11,148 nucleotides of DNA, from NCBI GenBank assembly GCA_000697335.1, contig JNEM01006351.1, forward strand, positions 1 to 11,148, written 5' to 3'. Positions within the stretch are counted from its first letter, which is position 1, and each line of letters opens with the position of its first letter. Both the position numbers and the translations under genes were made by a program. The notes beneath the pieces were generated by a model. That model did no database searches and was not told the DNA's origin. It worked only from the letters and a program-made list of their open reading frames with translations. Of this stretch, positions 1 through 8,900 are shown one piece after another. Origin of the DNA: Conidiobolus incongruus B7586. Taxonomy: Eukaryota; Entomophthoromycota; Entomophthoromycetes; Entomophthorales; Conidiobolaceae.

Positions 1-250
1 ATTTTTTTAATAAAAATTTGATTTAAAAAAATTTTATATAAGTTTTTACAAAATTTATATTATTGATTAATTAATTATATAGTTTAATATATTATAAAAA
101 TATAAGATTATTATATAAAAATTGTTAAGAGACTAGTTCTCTAAATTCTTATATACACTTTCATATAATCCAATTAACTATAAATTATATGATTAATTTA
201 TACTTATATAGTTAAATTAATTGTATAAATAGTATTAAATTATTTAATAA
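1..250. other. Extremely AT-rich gene-free DNA
   Basis: This stretch is almost entirely A and T; only three of the first 60 bases are G or C. No open frame of useful length, RNA gene or clear repeat unit was seen. Short A/T palindromes occur, as expected for such a composition. It matches the other end of the window (about 10540-11148). Confidence 0.7.
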
Positions 251-530
251 ACTAGGTTCCTCTTTTTTCCTCTTAATTCTTACTATTTTTTACTTTTACA
301 CTATTTCTAAGATTGAGACTATATTCTGTCGATATTGTAGGATATTGGCACTACCTAATATAAATCTTAATATATCGGTGACTCATCCTAGTTCGAAGCT
401 TAATTAAACTTTGTTTACACTTGCACGCTACAGCCACGTTATATTACCACGTTCTGCACCACACCACTTTTATATTAAGTCTTCCTCTGCACTATATTAG
501 TTTAACTACCACTACACTTACAAAAATAAA
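251..530. other. GC-richer island of unknown nature
   Basis: The base composition changes abruptly here. The + strand is pyrimidine-rich at about 255-310 and carries CAC/CCAC-type words at about 420-525, so the - strand is rich in GTGG-type words. No frame stays open for long on either strand. A 9-base match to a pol III B box (GTTCGAAGC, 391-399) is present, but no convincing A box or cloverleaf goes with it. It may be a remnant of an old element or of a lost exon; its identity is unknown. Confidence 0.35.
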
Positions 531-1449
531 ATAAATTATAGCAAGAATTTTTCAGATAAAAAAAATATATATATAATTAAAGGTATATTAATTAAATTAA
601 AAATTAAAATATAAATATAAATTTTATATTTAATAAATTTATCTATATTATATTTAAATTTTTCAATATAAAATTAAATAAAAAATAATCTTAAAATATT
701 CCCTATAATTAGTTTTTAATTTTAATATACTTGGAAATATAAAATATGATAAAATATTTATATTAAGATAATAATATTAGTAATAACTTAATACAAAATA
801 TATAAAATCTATTTAATATATAAATAAATATATTATACCATGGATCCAAAATTAAATTAAATGGAATGAAAAAATTATTATATTCAAAAAAAAATTTAAT
901 ATTTCATTATAAATATATATAGTTATTAAATAATATTAAAGTATTATTCAAAAACAATATTAATAATCAAATATAAAAATTTATAATTTTTTTAATAAAT
1001 AAAGTTTAAGAAATGACTGGATATATAAAAACAAATAATTAAACTAGCAAAATTATAAATATTTGAACCATCATTTGATTAAAGCTGAATAATTATAATG
1101 TGATGTCATAGAATCAATATTAAGTAATTTTTTATATAGTATAAATTAAAAATTTTATAAAAAAATAGATTTATCAATTTTATTGAAATGTTGGAATGAG
1201 GCAAATGGTATCCCATAATTACAAAATTGATATATTTTAAATTAAATAAATGATGCCATATAATTCAAATTGTAATTTTAGTTAGTTAATTATTAATATT
1301 AAAATGCATCATAATTTGACAATCATAAAATCATTTTCAAAATCCAATGTTATAAAATCAAGTTTAAATCTATACTTCTTGGGTCGAATATTCATCGTTT
1401 TCACCTAATTTTATTTTATTAATTTAAGATTAATTTAATTATCAATTTA
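531..1449. other. AT-rich gene-free stretch upstream of the helicase locus
   Basis: This is highly AT-rich sequence with frequent stops in all frames. It should hold the first exon and promoter of the helicase if that gene is complete, but no convincing coding segment was found. The only candidate is a four-codon start exon at 1196-1207 (ATG AGG CAA ATG) followed by GTATCC at 1208, which would join in phase to the exon at 1453 across a 245-base intron. That is too short to trust and would give no mitochondrial targeting sequence. Confidence 0.5.
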
Positions 1450-1452
1450 TAG
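1450..1452 (+). other. Probable 3' splice acceptor (TAG) before helicase exon
   Basis: The helicase frame is open back to 1453, where it meets TAG. The peptide right after it (TLNLHPDILNNL) fits the segment that normally precedes the DEAD-box Q motif, and no ATG lies in frame between 1453 and the Q motif. TAG after a T/A-rich run is therefore best read as the end of an intron. The matching donor was not identified with confidence. Confidence 0.45.
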
Positions 1453-2762
1453 ACACTCAATTTACATCCTGATATCCTAAATAACTTGAAAACTAAATTT
1501 AATATCTCACAGGCAACTCCAATTCAATCAGTCTTAATTCCTGCTTTGGATTCAAAGAATCCTGTTTTATTAAGGGACTTTACGGAGTCAGGAAAAACCT
1601 TTGGAGCTATAATTGCTTTAATTAACTCAGGATATGTTGAGGAAAAGAATAATATGCCAAAACAACTCACAAGAATTTTGTTGGTTCCTAATAGAGAGCT
1701 TGCTTCGCAGATTTTCAATTGGGCTGAGCTGCTTCTAGATGATCTATACCCACCCACCCATCTTCATCACCAGGTCCAGGTCATGTATAAAGATAAAGAA
1801 ACTGAACAAAAGCAAATTAGACAATTTCTTGACTATACACCAAGGCTACTAATCAATACACCTAAATTTGCATGGGATCTTTATCATATGAATTCTTCTA
1901 AATGGAATTCACTAGGCTGGCTGGTTTTGGATGAGGTCGATTTGCTTCTTAACCTTCCTCCAAGGTACTCCACACAGTCTAAAATTAAAAACCGACTAAA
2001 ACATCCATCACCAACTCATCTTTTACTCTCTAAACTTTTTACTGGTGTAACAGGTACAGACACCAACAAACCGGCCAACCATTTACCTGCAATTACTGCC
2101 ATGTCTGCTACTTTGAGTCGACCTGTAAGACACTACTTTAGAGAAAATAATTCGATGTTTAGTCCTTTATTCATTGATGGTGTAAGTTCATCTCAATCCC
2201 CACCTAATATCAGACATATCTGCTTATTGGTCAATGAAAAGGGAATCAGAAATATCGATATGCACAAAGAAGAAGGTGCCGGATCAAATTTCATTTCTGA
2301 ACAAGGGTTTGACCCTAGTGTAAGCGATGAATTGGATTATAAGCTTATACTGCAGATTGCTAATATCATCCACTCCAAACCTACCTCACAGACCACTATG
2401 TTAATTATCAAAGATACTCAAAGTTGCCAAAAACTGATTCAGCAGCTCCAAAACACAGGAATCGAAGCACATTCTATTGAATGTAAATTAGAGAAGACAT
2501 ATATTTAGTTGGTACTGAAACTTTAATACGAGGAATCGATCTTCCTAATGTCGACTTTGTCATATTTGTTGGAATGCCCAAATCTCCCTCCCATTATCTA
2601 CACGCTTCAGGTCGTACAGGGAGATATGGTCGACCAGGAATTGCTTTAACTATCATTAAAGAAAATGGAAGAATAGAGGATAAAATGAGAACGATGCTTA
2701 AGAACATTCAAGCAAATGTGATCTCTTTGAATCAAATCCAACCTAACAATCAATCTTGCTAG
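1453..2762 (+). pseudogene. DEAD-box RNA helicase, Mrh4-like; probably disabled copy
   Basis: DEAD-box helicases use ATP to remodel RNA or RNA-protein complexes. Domain 1 shows the Q motif (ATPIQ, 1513-1527), motif I (TESGKT, 1582-1599), Ia (PNRELA, 1687-1704), Ib (NTPK, from about 1855), II (DEVD, 1930-1941) and III (SAT, 2104-2112). Domain 2 shows motif V (RGIDLP, 2529-2546) and VI (HASGRTGR, 2601-2624), with a short tail to TAG at 2760. DEVD, RDFT before the P-loop, and HASGRTGR recall the divergent fungal mitochondrial group around Mrh4, which in yeast acts in large mitoribosomal subunit assembly; this assignment is inference. Three oddities suggest loss of function. No first exon or start codon is evident. 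Motif I has Glu for the conserved Gly. The first frame ends at TAG 2506-2508 while motifs V and VI lie in another frame, open only from 2487, and the usual roughly 20 residues before motif V appear to be missing. An assembly error or an unusually small intron (2483-2508, 26 bases, GTAAAT to TTTAG) are the alternatives. Family call is strong; pseudogene status is moderate. Confidence 0.7.
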
Positions 2763-2843
2763 AAATCATTTTCCAAATTTTTTATATCAAATAGATAATG
2801 AATTATTAAATATTTATTGTAATCATTCAAAATTATTTATTTC

Positions 2844-2849
2844 AATAAA
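2844..2849 (+). terminator. Possible poly(A) signal for the helicase locus
   Basis: AATAAA lies about 80 bases after the helicase stop and is followed at once by CTTTTTTTATTG, the U-rich context typical of cleavage and polyadenylation sites. In DNA this AT-rich the hexamer also arises by chance, so position is the main support. Confidence 0.35.
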
Positions 2850-5000
2850 CTTTTTTTATTGATTAAACTCAAAAAACATTGAATGCATATATAAATTTAG
2901 TTTCATATTCCATTATTAATATTTTTAACTAATAATACTTGGCATTTACTACAATTTCCAACTATTATCAAATTATCCTGGAATATACATTTTTTGATTA
3001 ATAAAAATTATTATAAGTTTATTATATTTTTGTCATTGGCTTTCATAAAAATTATTTAGTAACTTCAACTATGGCTTATAATCAAACTAACAATTTAACC
3101 TTCATTCATTCAAATTACTTAATTCGATTGGACTTGCACTATTGATATTATCAGATCACAAGTATAATGAATATAGTTGAGTGAATTAAATTTTATATTG
3201 CATTTACTAGTATCGTCAAATTTCAAACACTTTAATAATTGAATATTGTATATATAATAACTAAAAATCTATTCATATTTATTCGTATTTAATATAGTGA
3301 TATCAATTTAGTATTCTTTTATTTAGCCTGAGTACAAGTGTATATCGTCATTTAGTTTAATAATATATGTGCGATATCATTCAATTAATGATGCTCCTGG
3401 TATTTGATAAAAATTATGAATTATAACCTTATCAAATTATTGAAATTTTTAGATATATCAAATGGTTTGAATAAGGTATTAAATCATTTTTTGTTTAAAA
3501 ATCTAATTTTTATCTTAATAATATTTTTTAAATATAAAAAAGTTTCTTTTAATATTTTAGTTATATTGTAAAATTTTCTCATTAATACTCTCTTCATTTA
3601 TCTTCTATTGAAATTCGATTTTGAATATTAAGATTATTTTGATTCAAAATGGTTTTATTACAATATATTTTAACATATATTGTTGCTTTATTTATATATT
3701 AGTTAATGCTCTTATATTATTTTTTAATTTTTATAAAAGAAATACTTAATTCAACCTGTTCAAATAATAAGTACGCAATATTTTCATTACTATACTATTT
3801 GTATATTATTAAGTTTTAGTTTGTATGTACTGTATTTTGGTATTATGGAGTCTGGTTTAATATTTTTTAATTTGGATCATTTGGTAAATTTGAGTTAAAG
3901 TACACCTTAATCTTATTTATTTACCACTTTATTATTATATGATTATATTCCATCAAAAATGAATATAGTTATCAATTTTTATATATCAAATTTATCATTA
4001 CAGTCCTCATATTTGGTTTTATAATCTAGTTTTATTAATATTTATCTTCCCTTATAATACCTTTATAAACTTAAGTGAATTTAACAACCAAAATTTTAAA
4101 GAATCTAATAATATAGTTTTGATATTAATATTAGTTATATATACATGTTGTTTCAATAATTAACAATCTAGAAAAAAGTCATATTTATATTAATCATATA
4201 AGTGGAGTGATAATATTATAATAATTACATCATAGCATTTATCATACCTTTATAAAGAGATTCCCATTAAATATTTCAAATCATTGACAATAAATTCAAA
4301 TAAAAATATAATTGATATATAATTTTCAAATTGTAAGGATTTTTTTCCTTGTTTTTGATTATAACAGTATATCAAATAACCCAAACACTCTCATGATGAA
4401 ATAATTTGTCATTATTATTTAAATCAAGACTGTGTATTTAGTTGATAATTTGAAATTCAATTCATTGGTTCGGAGATTAACAGATATTTTCAATAAATCC
4501 AATGACTTGATATTTTTGATTAAAAAGCATATTTTAACATCTGCAATTGAAATCTTAATAATTTGATATATTTAAGCGTATATAGAATTTACTAATATCA
4601 ATAACATTATTGTTAATGATTTATAAAATAATTTTTTCCTCCTTAATTAACATACTCCATTGACAAATGGTTGAGTAAAAACTTTATTTTTCATACAGAG
4701 TACTTTGGCAAATAAATATCAAATGATAATGTCATTATTTCAATTTCGAAAAAGAAATTATATTGTGAATTAGCTGGTTTTGAAAAGAAATAAATTCTAA
4801 TTAAAACATTGATGCTTGATTGTTATACTTAAATATTAGAACAAATGAAAAATCATTAATAAAAGTATAGTTTTGTCAGTATTTATTGAGCTATAATTAT
4901 AATATTCATTAAATAAATAGATAAATAAAAAATAATTTATTTTTAGTATACTCTAATATCTAATAATTGATGATAAATACTTCCTGATTAATAAAAGTGA
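2850..5000. other. Long AT-rich intergenic region, no gene seen
   Basis: About 2.1 kb without a frame of useful length on either strand. Composition is AT-rich but less extreme than at the window ends, with scattered short words of mixed composition that could be decayed old sequence. No inverted terminal repeats, tandem arrays, RNA genes or recognisable element parts were found by eye. Confidence 0.6.
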
Positions 5001-5657
5001 TAATTTACAATTCATTTATTCATTATTTTCAACAATGGTAAGTATTAATTGGATCTATTATTTATCCACAGTAATAATAACCCTGAATTAGTTGATGATG
5101 ATATTTAGCTGAAATAATTTCGTAATTGGATCATATAAGTCATCAAATAATTAACAAATACAACCAATGGCTCCATTTCAGATAATATTAATGGATTAAG
5201 TTAAATCAATGTTAGGAGATTTAACAAACTGGAGTCACCCAAAAGAGTAAAAAAATATAAATCATAAAAGATATTTGGATCATTTAGGTATGTGTAATTA
5301 TTGAAATTATCATCCATTTCCAACACTTTTTTCTTAGATGGATGGTTTACTTTACCAAATTTGGTAAGTGATGCTTGTAATATCCAGGCAATAAACCATA
5401 GACTTCAAACAGAGTTTTTTGTAAACAATTCAATTAGTTTAATAGGAGTCATATATGGCCAAAAATTAGAAATAATTTATTTATTTGGGATTATTATTAA
5501 AATCATAAACAGATCTCGAGATCGGTGTTGCGAATCTTTATCATGATTGGATAGAAGTTGATCTAGATATAAAAGGTAGGAATTAATTTGAACCAAGTCA
5601 AGAGAATATTAGTATTAGAGCTGAATTAGTCAATCCTGAGGATTGAAATCAAGATCC
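5001..5657 (+). other. Gene-like debris of unknown origin
   Basis: GC content rises and several stretches read like protein, but they are interrupted and do not form one gene. The longest open piece is 5301-5546 (81 codons, no credible ATG), containing DGWFTLPNL and HRLQTEFFVNN. Intron-like signals occur: GTAAGT at 5038, and a well-shaped 50-base GT-AG segment at 5288-5337 with a T-rich run before TTCTTAG, close in length to the two introns of the HSF-type gene. A 12-base perfect palindrome (GATCTCGAGATC, 5512-5523) lies inside. No family was recognised. It may be an old pseudogene or an element remnant; a live gene with small exons is less likely. Confidence 0.3.
5288..5337 (+). other. Intron-like GT-AG segment
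   Basis: The segment begins GTATGT, the same hexamer as intron 1 of the HSF-type gene, is 50 bases long, and ends in a pyrimidine-rich tract followed by TTCTTAG. It therefore looks like a spliceosomal intron of this genome. Its flanks do not yet form a convincing gene, so it may survive from a decayed one. Confidence 0.35.
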
Positions 5658-5948
5658 CTATGATCTTCCTTCTTTTTTTAGTAAATGATTGGACAATGAT
5701 TTTGGTCGTTCATCCATGATTGGTGCAAATCTCAAGATAATATCAGATAACGCCTCTGATTGGTTGGCCGTTATTGGAAGGTCGATCCAAAAATAAATCA
5801 TCCGAATCTTAAACTCATCAAACTGGAGGTTGGGTGGGAACCAAAGAACCAAATTCTTACCTAAATGATCAGCCATCTGCTCTCTATTAACTTGTTTGCC
5901 AAATTGAATTTGGTAAATTCCGTCAATTCCAATTTTCAACCAACTAAC
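5658..5948 (-). CDS. Unidentified open frame, hypothetical (possible exon or remnant)
   Basis: The - strand is open for 96 sense codons, from just after TGA at 5951-5949 to TAG at 5658. That is unusually long for this composition, and the residue mix looks protein-like: LVLWFPPNLQ, then MIYFWIDLPIT, then SDIILRFAPIMDERPKS. The first in-frame ATG is at 5876-5874, giving a 72-residue product; the open part upstream of it could follow an acceptor-like GTTAG. There is no signal peptide or membrane segment. The FWIDLP stretch faintly recalls nucleic-acid-binding gag-like or ORF1-like domains of retroelements, but this is a guess. The frame points away from the HSF-type gene, with its open part ending about 95 bases from that start. 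It may be an exon, a small gene or a decayed fragment; no function is proposed. Confidence 0.35.
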   Translation of the reverse strand, partial: VSWLKIGIDGIYQIQFGKQVNREQMADHLGKNLVLWFPPNLQFDEFKIRMIYFWIDLPITANQSEALSDIILRFAPIMDERPKSLSNHLLKKEGRS

Positions 5949-5950
5949 TC

Positions 5951-5971
5951 AATCGAATCGATTTGAATCGA
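5951..5971 (+). promoter_or_regulatory. Cluster of three AATCGA motifs upstream of the HSF-type gene
   Basis: AATCGA occurs at 5951, 5956 and 5966, and its complement TCGATT at 5958. Two GAA triplets (5955 and 5965) are exactly one helical turn apart, which is compatible with a partial gapped heat shock element, but a third unit is missing. The cluster lies 70-90 bases before the ATG at 6043, where fungal promoters often hold binding sites. The role is inference. Confidence 0.3.
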
Positions 5972-5986
5972 GGATATCTTATATTT

Positions 5987-6040
5987 TCGCTCTCTTCTCA
6001 TTTGCTTCTTTATTTTTTTTATTTCTTTTGTTTTCTTTTT
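5987..6040 (+). promoter_or_regulatory. Pyrimidine-rich tract before the HSF-type gene start
   Basis: The roughly 50 bases before the start codon are almost all C and T on the + strand, starting CTCTCTTCTC and ending TTTTCTTTTT. Such CT-rich blocks are common in core promoters and 5' leaders of fungal genes. TAA at 6040-6042 is in frame immediately before the ATG, so translation cannot begin upstream on an unspliced message. Confidence 0.5.
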
Positions 6041-6042
6041 AA

Positions 6043-7176
6043 ATGGGAGACTTAATTCAAATTAGCAAACTTTCCTTTAACAACCTCACAGCATCTAATA
6101 CTGATAATCAAAATGACCCAGATCCTAATCTTAACTTCTTTGTTAATAATGACTACAACTTAATTAAAACCAACAAATCTGCCTTTATCACCAAACTTTA
6201 TCAGTATGTATTCACTTTTACTTCCTATTTAGTATTGTATTAAAGTTATTATTTAGAACTGTAGAAGACCCTAGATGCAACACCCTCCAGTGGGACTCTG
6301 AAGGAACCAGCTTTTTAATAACTGATTATGACCGTTTTGAAAGATTTACTCTTCCAAATTGCTTTAACAATTCTTCTGTTACTTCTTTTATTCGTCAACT
6401 AAACGTAAACATTTTACTTATTTTTTATTTCATCTTAATATTAATATCTTCCTTAGCTCTACGGTTTCAAACGTACTTCTGACGGCAGAAAGTTAAGAGG
6501 CGCAACTCCAAATAACTTTTCTTCATTTGCACATCCCTACTTTATCCAAGGCCAACCTCATTTAATATCCAAAATCAAACGCCAACCAAGAGCTTCTAAA
6601 CGTGGCGTTTTCTTATTGTATCCTAATGAACCTTCAAATACAAATCCTTCAAATTCAAAGGCACCACCCACTATGTATCCACAAATAGGGACTGAAACAC
6701 TTACACTGCCCTCTTCCCTGCGTTCTACACAAATCCAGTCCTCTTTAGCCATACAACCTAGAAATCCATCGCCCAGACCACAGGCGGAGCCATGGGTTAA
6801 TAATACTCCGAAAAATTACACCTTCCAATCATCTTCATCTTCATCTGAAGGGGACATGGTTTTCAACCAACAGCCTCCCACCAAAATAGATCATTTATTA
6901 ACCTACAATAATGATCAGCGTGCCTCTTCAAGTTCGAGGCCTTTTAGTTTTGTTCCTGAAACTGAGATTGAGAAACTTACAATGACTGGAAGATATCAAT
7001 CTCAACCACCAACGTTTCCTCTTCCAGAATATTTGAATCCTCCAATCCCCTCCTCCCAAAGCAGGATTACCTCCTCTATCAGTAATCTATTGAATCCAGA
7101 CACACCATCTACAGTTTCGGCTCAACATACTCGTCACCATTCTTCTCGATCCAGTTACGATTATTATCATAACTGA
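6043..7176 (+). CDS. HSF-type DNA-binding transcription factor, three exons
   Basis: This is a nuclear regulator with a winged-helix heat-shock-factor domain. Exons are 6043-6203, 6257-6404 and 6457-7176, giving 342 residues. The domain spans about residues 47-147: it opens with FITKLYQ and VEDP, has the core W68 in QWDSEGTSFLI, the recognition helix SFIRQLN (97-103) followed by LYGFKR, a short wing, and the closing signature FAHPYFIQGQPHLI. Arg100 matches the arginine that contacts the GAA triplet in known HSFs, so binding to GAA/TTC-type sites is expected. Residues 1-45 are Asn/Asp-rich. Residues about 150-342 are low-complexity and rich in Ser, Pro, Thr and Gln, with a six-Ser run at 228-233; this could be an activation or regulatory tail. 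No heptad-repeat HR-A/B oligomerisation region, receiver domain or evident C-terminal repressor motif is seen, so it is unlikely to be the orthologue of Hsf1 or Skn7; it may be an Sfl1/Mga1-like or lineage-specific member. The start follows an in-frame TAA; position -3 is T and +4 is G. The gene looks intact. Confidence 0.92.
6204..6256 (+). other. Intron 1 of the HSF-type gene (53 bases)
   Basis: GTATGT at the 5' end and TTTAG at the 3' end. Removal joins the split codon CA-A (Gln54) and restores the family sequence KLYQ-TVEDP. Without splicing the frame reaches a stop at 6241-6243. The earlier TAG at 6230-6232 would make a 27-29-base intron and would not restore the domain. Confidence 0.88.
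6405..6456 (+). other. Intron 2 of the HSF-type gene (52 bases)
   Basis: GTAAAC to CCTTAG, phase 0, with a T-rich interior and TTAAT words that could serve as a branch site. Splicing joins SFIRQLN to LYGFKR, the unbroken recognition-helix signature of the family. The junction lies two codons before the place where plant and animal HSF genes are often interrupted. Confidence 0.9.
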
Positions 7177-7440
7177 ATTGAGTTAATCAGTTAATTTTCT
7201 TACAATATCTTGTTTATAAATAATTCTTGATTCAACCTTATAATGTATCTTCTAAAAATTCTACATCACTTGCAATGTTTATTTATTCATGTCCTATCAC
7301 AAAAAATGACATATTTATGAAACTACATTTTGTACTTTTGAATTCAATGTTAATCTCACACCATATTATGTTATCCACATTTCTTAGAATTCTTAATTTG
7401 TATTAATTCATGTGATATGATGCTAATTGAGATTGTATAA
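7177..7440 (+). other. 3' flank of the HSF-type gene
   Basis: AT-rich sequence presumed to contain the 3' untranslated region. T-rich and TATAAATAA-like words occur within about 50 bases of the stop (about 7214-7222), but no canonical AATAAA is close; the nearest one noticed is at 7504-7509. The cleavage site cannot be placed. Confidence 0.4.
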
Positions 7441-8900
7441 ATTTCGTAATTCTATCAGTTGATTGAAGTTGAGACCGAGTAAATCATATTACGACACTAT
7501 TGAAATAAAATTTTAAAAGCTGAGAATACAATAATATTATTGAAATCGAGTCATGATAGATGCTTAATAATTAAAGAACAGATATGCTGAGAAATAAAGT
7601 CACCAAAAGAGGAGATTGAATTTTAAAACAAATTTCTAACTGGATAAAAATATATGGTTTAATATTAAGATGATATAATATAGCATTTGAATAATTAATA
7701 TAATACATGCAAAATATAAATATGATTGCTCAAATTTATTTATAATAATCAAAATACAGTACTTGTTATTATGAGTTTTTGTAAAAATCACATTATTCAA
7801 AGATTAATACAAATATCATCACCTTTGAAAGTGATTCATTACTGTTAATTAGAATAAATAAGAGAATTATGAAAAAGCAACATATGAGTTCATAATATTG
7901 ATGATATCTATTTAACCAATCAAATGAACATTAAAGATTTGGAAGGTATACAGAGTAGAATTAATCAGCCTTTGAATGATGATTATCACTTCATCGGATG
8001 TATCATATGAAATTATACACATTGATTTTAATGCAATGATGCAATAAGAATTTGAGTTAAAATAGTGGTGATAAAATCATTTTATGAAACTAAAAGTGAT
8101 TTTAATAGTGGTAAATTTTCAAATTTAATCATGAATTAAATCTTGATAATAATAGTTGATACACACCATTAATTATAATCGGGCATACAATTCATAAAAT
8201 TATGGATTTGAGCTAGTAGTCTTTATTTAGAACAAGAAATTTGGAAGTGCTCACTCAAGGGAGTATAATTATCATATTTGAAATTGAAACTGGTATGATT
8301 TATCATGTAATAATTAGTCAACATATTGAATAGTAATTAAGTACTTTGTTGAGATAGCCTTTTAATTATGGATTATATTTAACTTTATAATTTGAAAATA
8401 ATATTATATAGTTATATAGACCCAAATGGGTTTAATACGAGTTTTGAGGTTGTTAAGATAATTGGCCAAAGTTTAACAATAGAATGAAGGAATATGGATC
8501 AAATTCATACAAAATTAATGATATTCAAGTCAAAACGAAAAACCAATTTCCGATAACCTGGATAGTTGGTTATAGTCAAATCGGATAATTAATTAATTAT
8601 ATTTCGATGATGAAAAGCATTTCCTTTACAGGCAAATAGATTCCGATTATTTATTAAGACAAAGTTAGAGAGAATTGTATATTAATTAGGAAAATTTTCA
8701 TGACAAAAATAATGATTTGTTATTTGATCTATCAAATAGGGAATTTGTGGGTCCAAATATTACTATTTTTGAAAATATAGGCTTATTTGCAAATTCTCCC
8801 AAATAAACAAAGTATGGATGAAATGTGGATTTATTCTAATAGGATATCAAGCGATCTCAATGGATTTCAACTTTTCTCACTTCACTTTAACTATTCCATA
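7441..8900. other. Medium-complexity region without an intact gene
   Basis: Composition is less AT-rich than the flanks, and short stretches read like protein. One example is 28 codons from ATG 7924 to TGA 8008-8010 on the + strand, containing DLEGIQSRINQPLNDDYH. Stops interrupt every frame within a few dozen codons, and no family, terminal repeat or RNA gene was recognised. The appearance is that of old decayed coding or repeat-derived DNA, similar to 5001-5657. Confidence 0.35.

Noticed and set aside
391-399. tRNA gene or SINE suggested by the B-box match GTTCGAAGC
   Set aside because: No A box at the right distance and no cloverleaf could be folded around it; the match alone is within chance.
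1196-1207. Four-codon first exon for the helicase
   Set aside because: Phase and donor fit, but four codons are too little evidence, and it would not supply the N-terminal part expected for the family.
1524-1757. 77-codon open frame on the - strand
   Set aside because: It lies opposite helicase motifs I and Ia, whose + strand reading is clearly conserved; the - strand reading is a shadow.
5512-5523. Perfect 12-base palindrome GATCTCGAGATC
   Set aside because: It is isolated, has no partner site, and falls inside coding-like debris; nothing supports an operator or cloning scar.
5918-5937. TTC triplets as a heat shock element before the HSF-type gene
   Set aside because: Their spacings (9 and 8 bases) do not follow the 5- or 10-base rule of known elements.
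6558-6752. 64-codon open frame on the - strand
   Set aside because: It lies opposite exon 3 of the HSF-type gene, and its Gly/Val/Glu-rich composition is what the complement of Pro/Thr/Ser codons gives.
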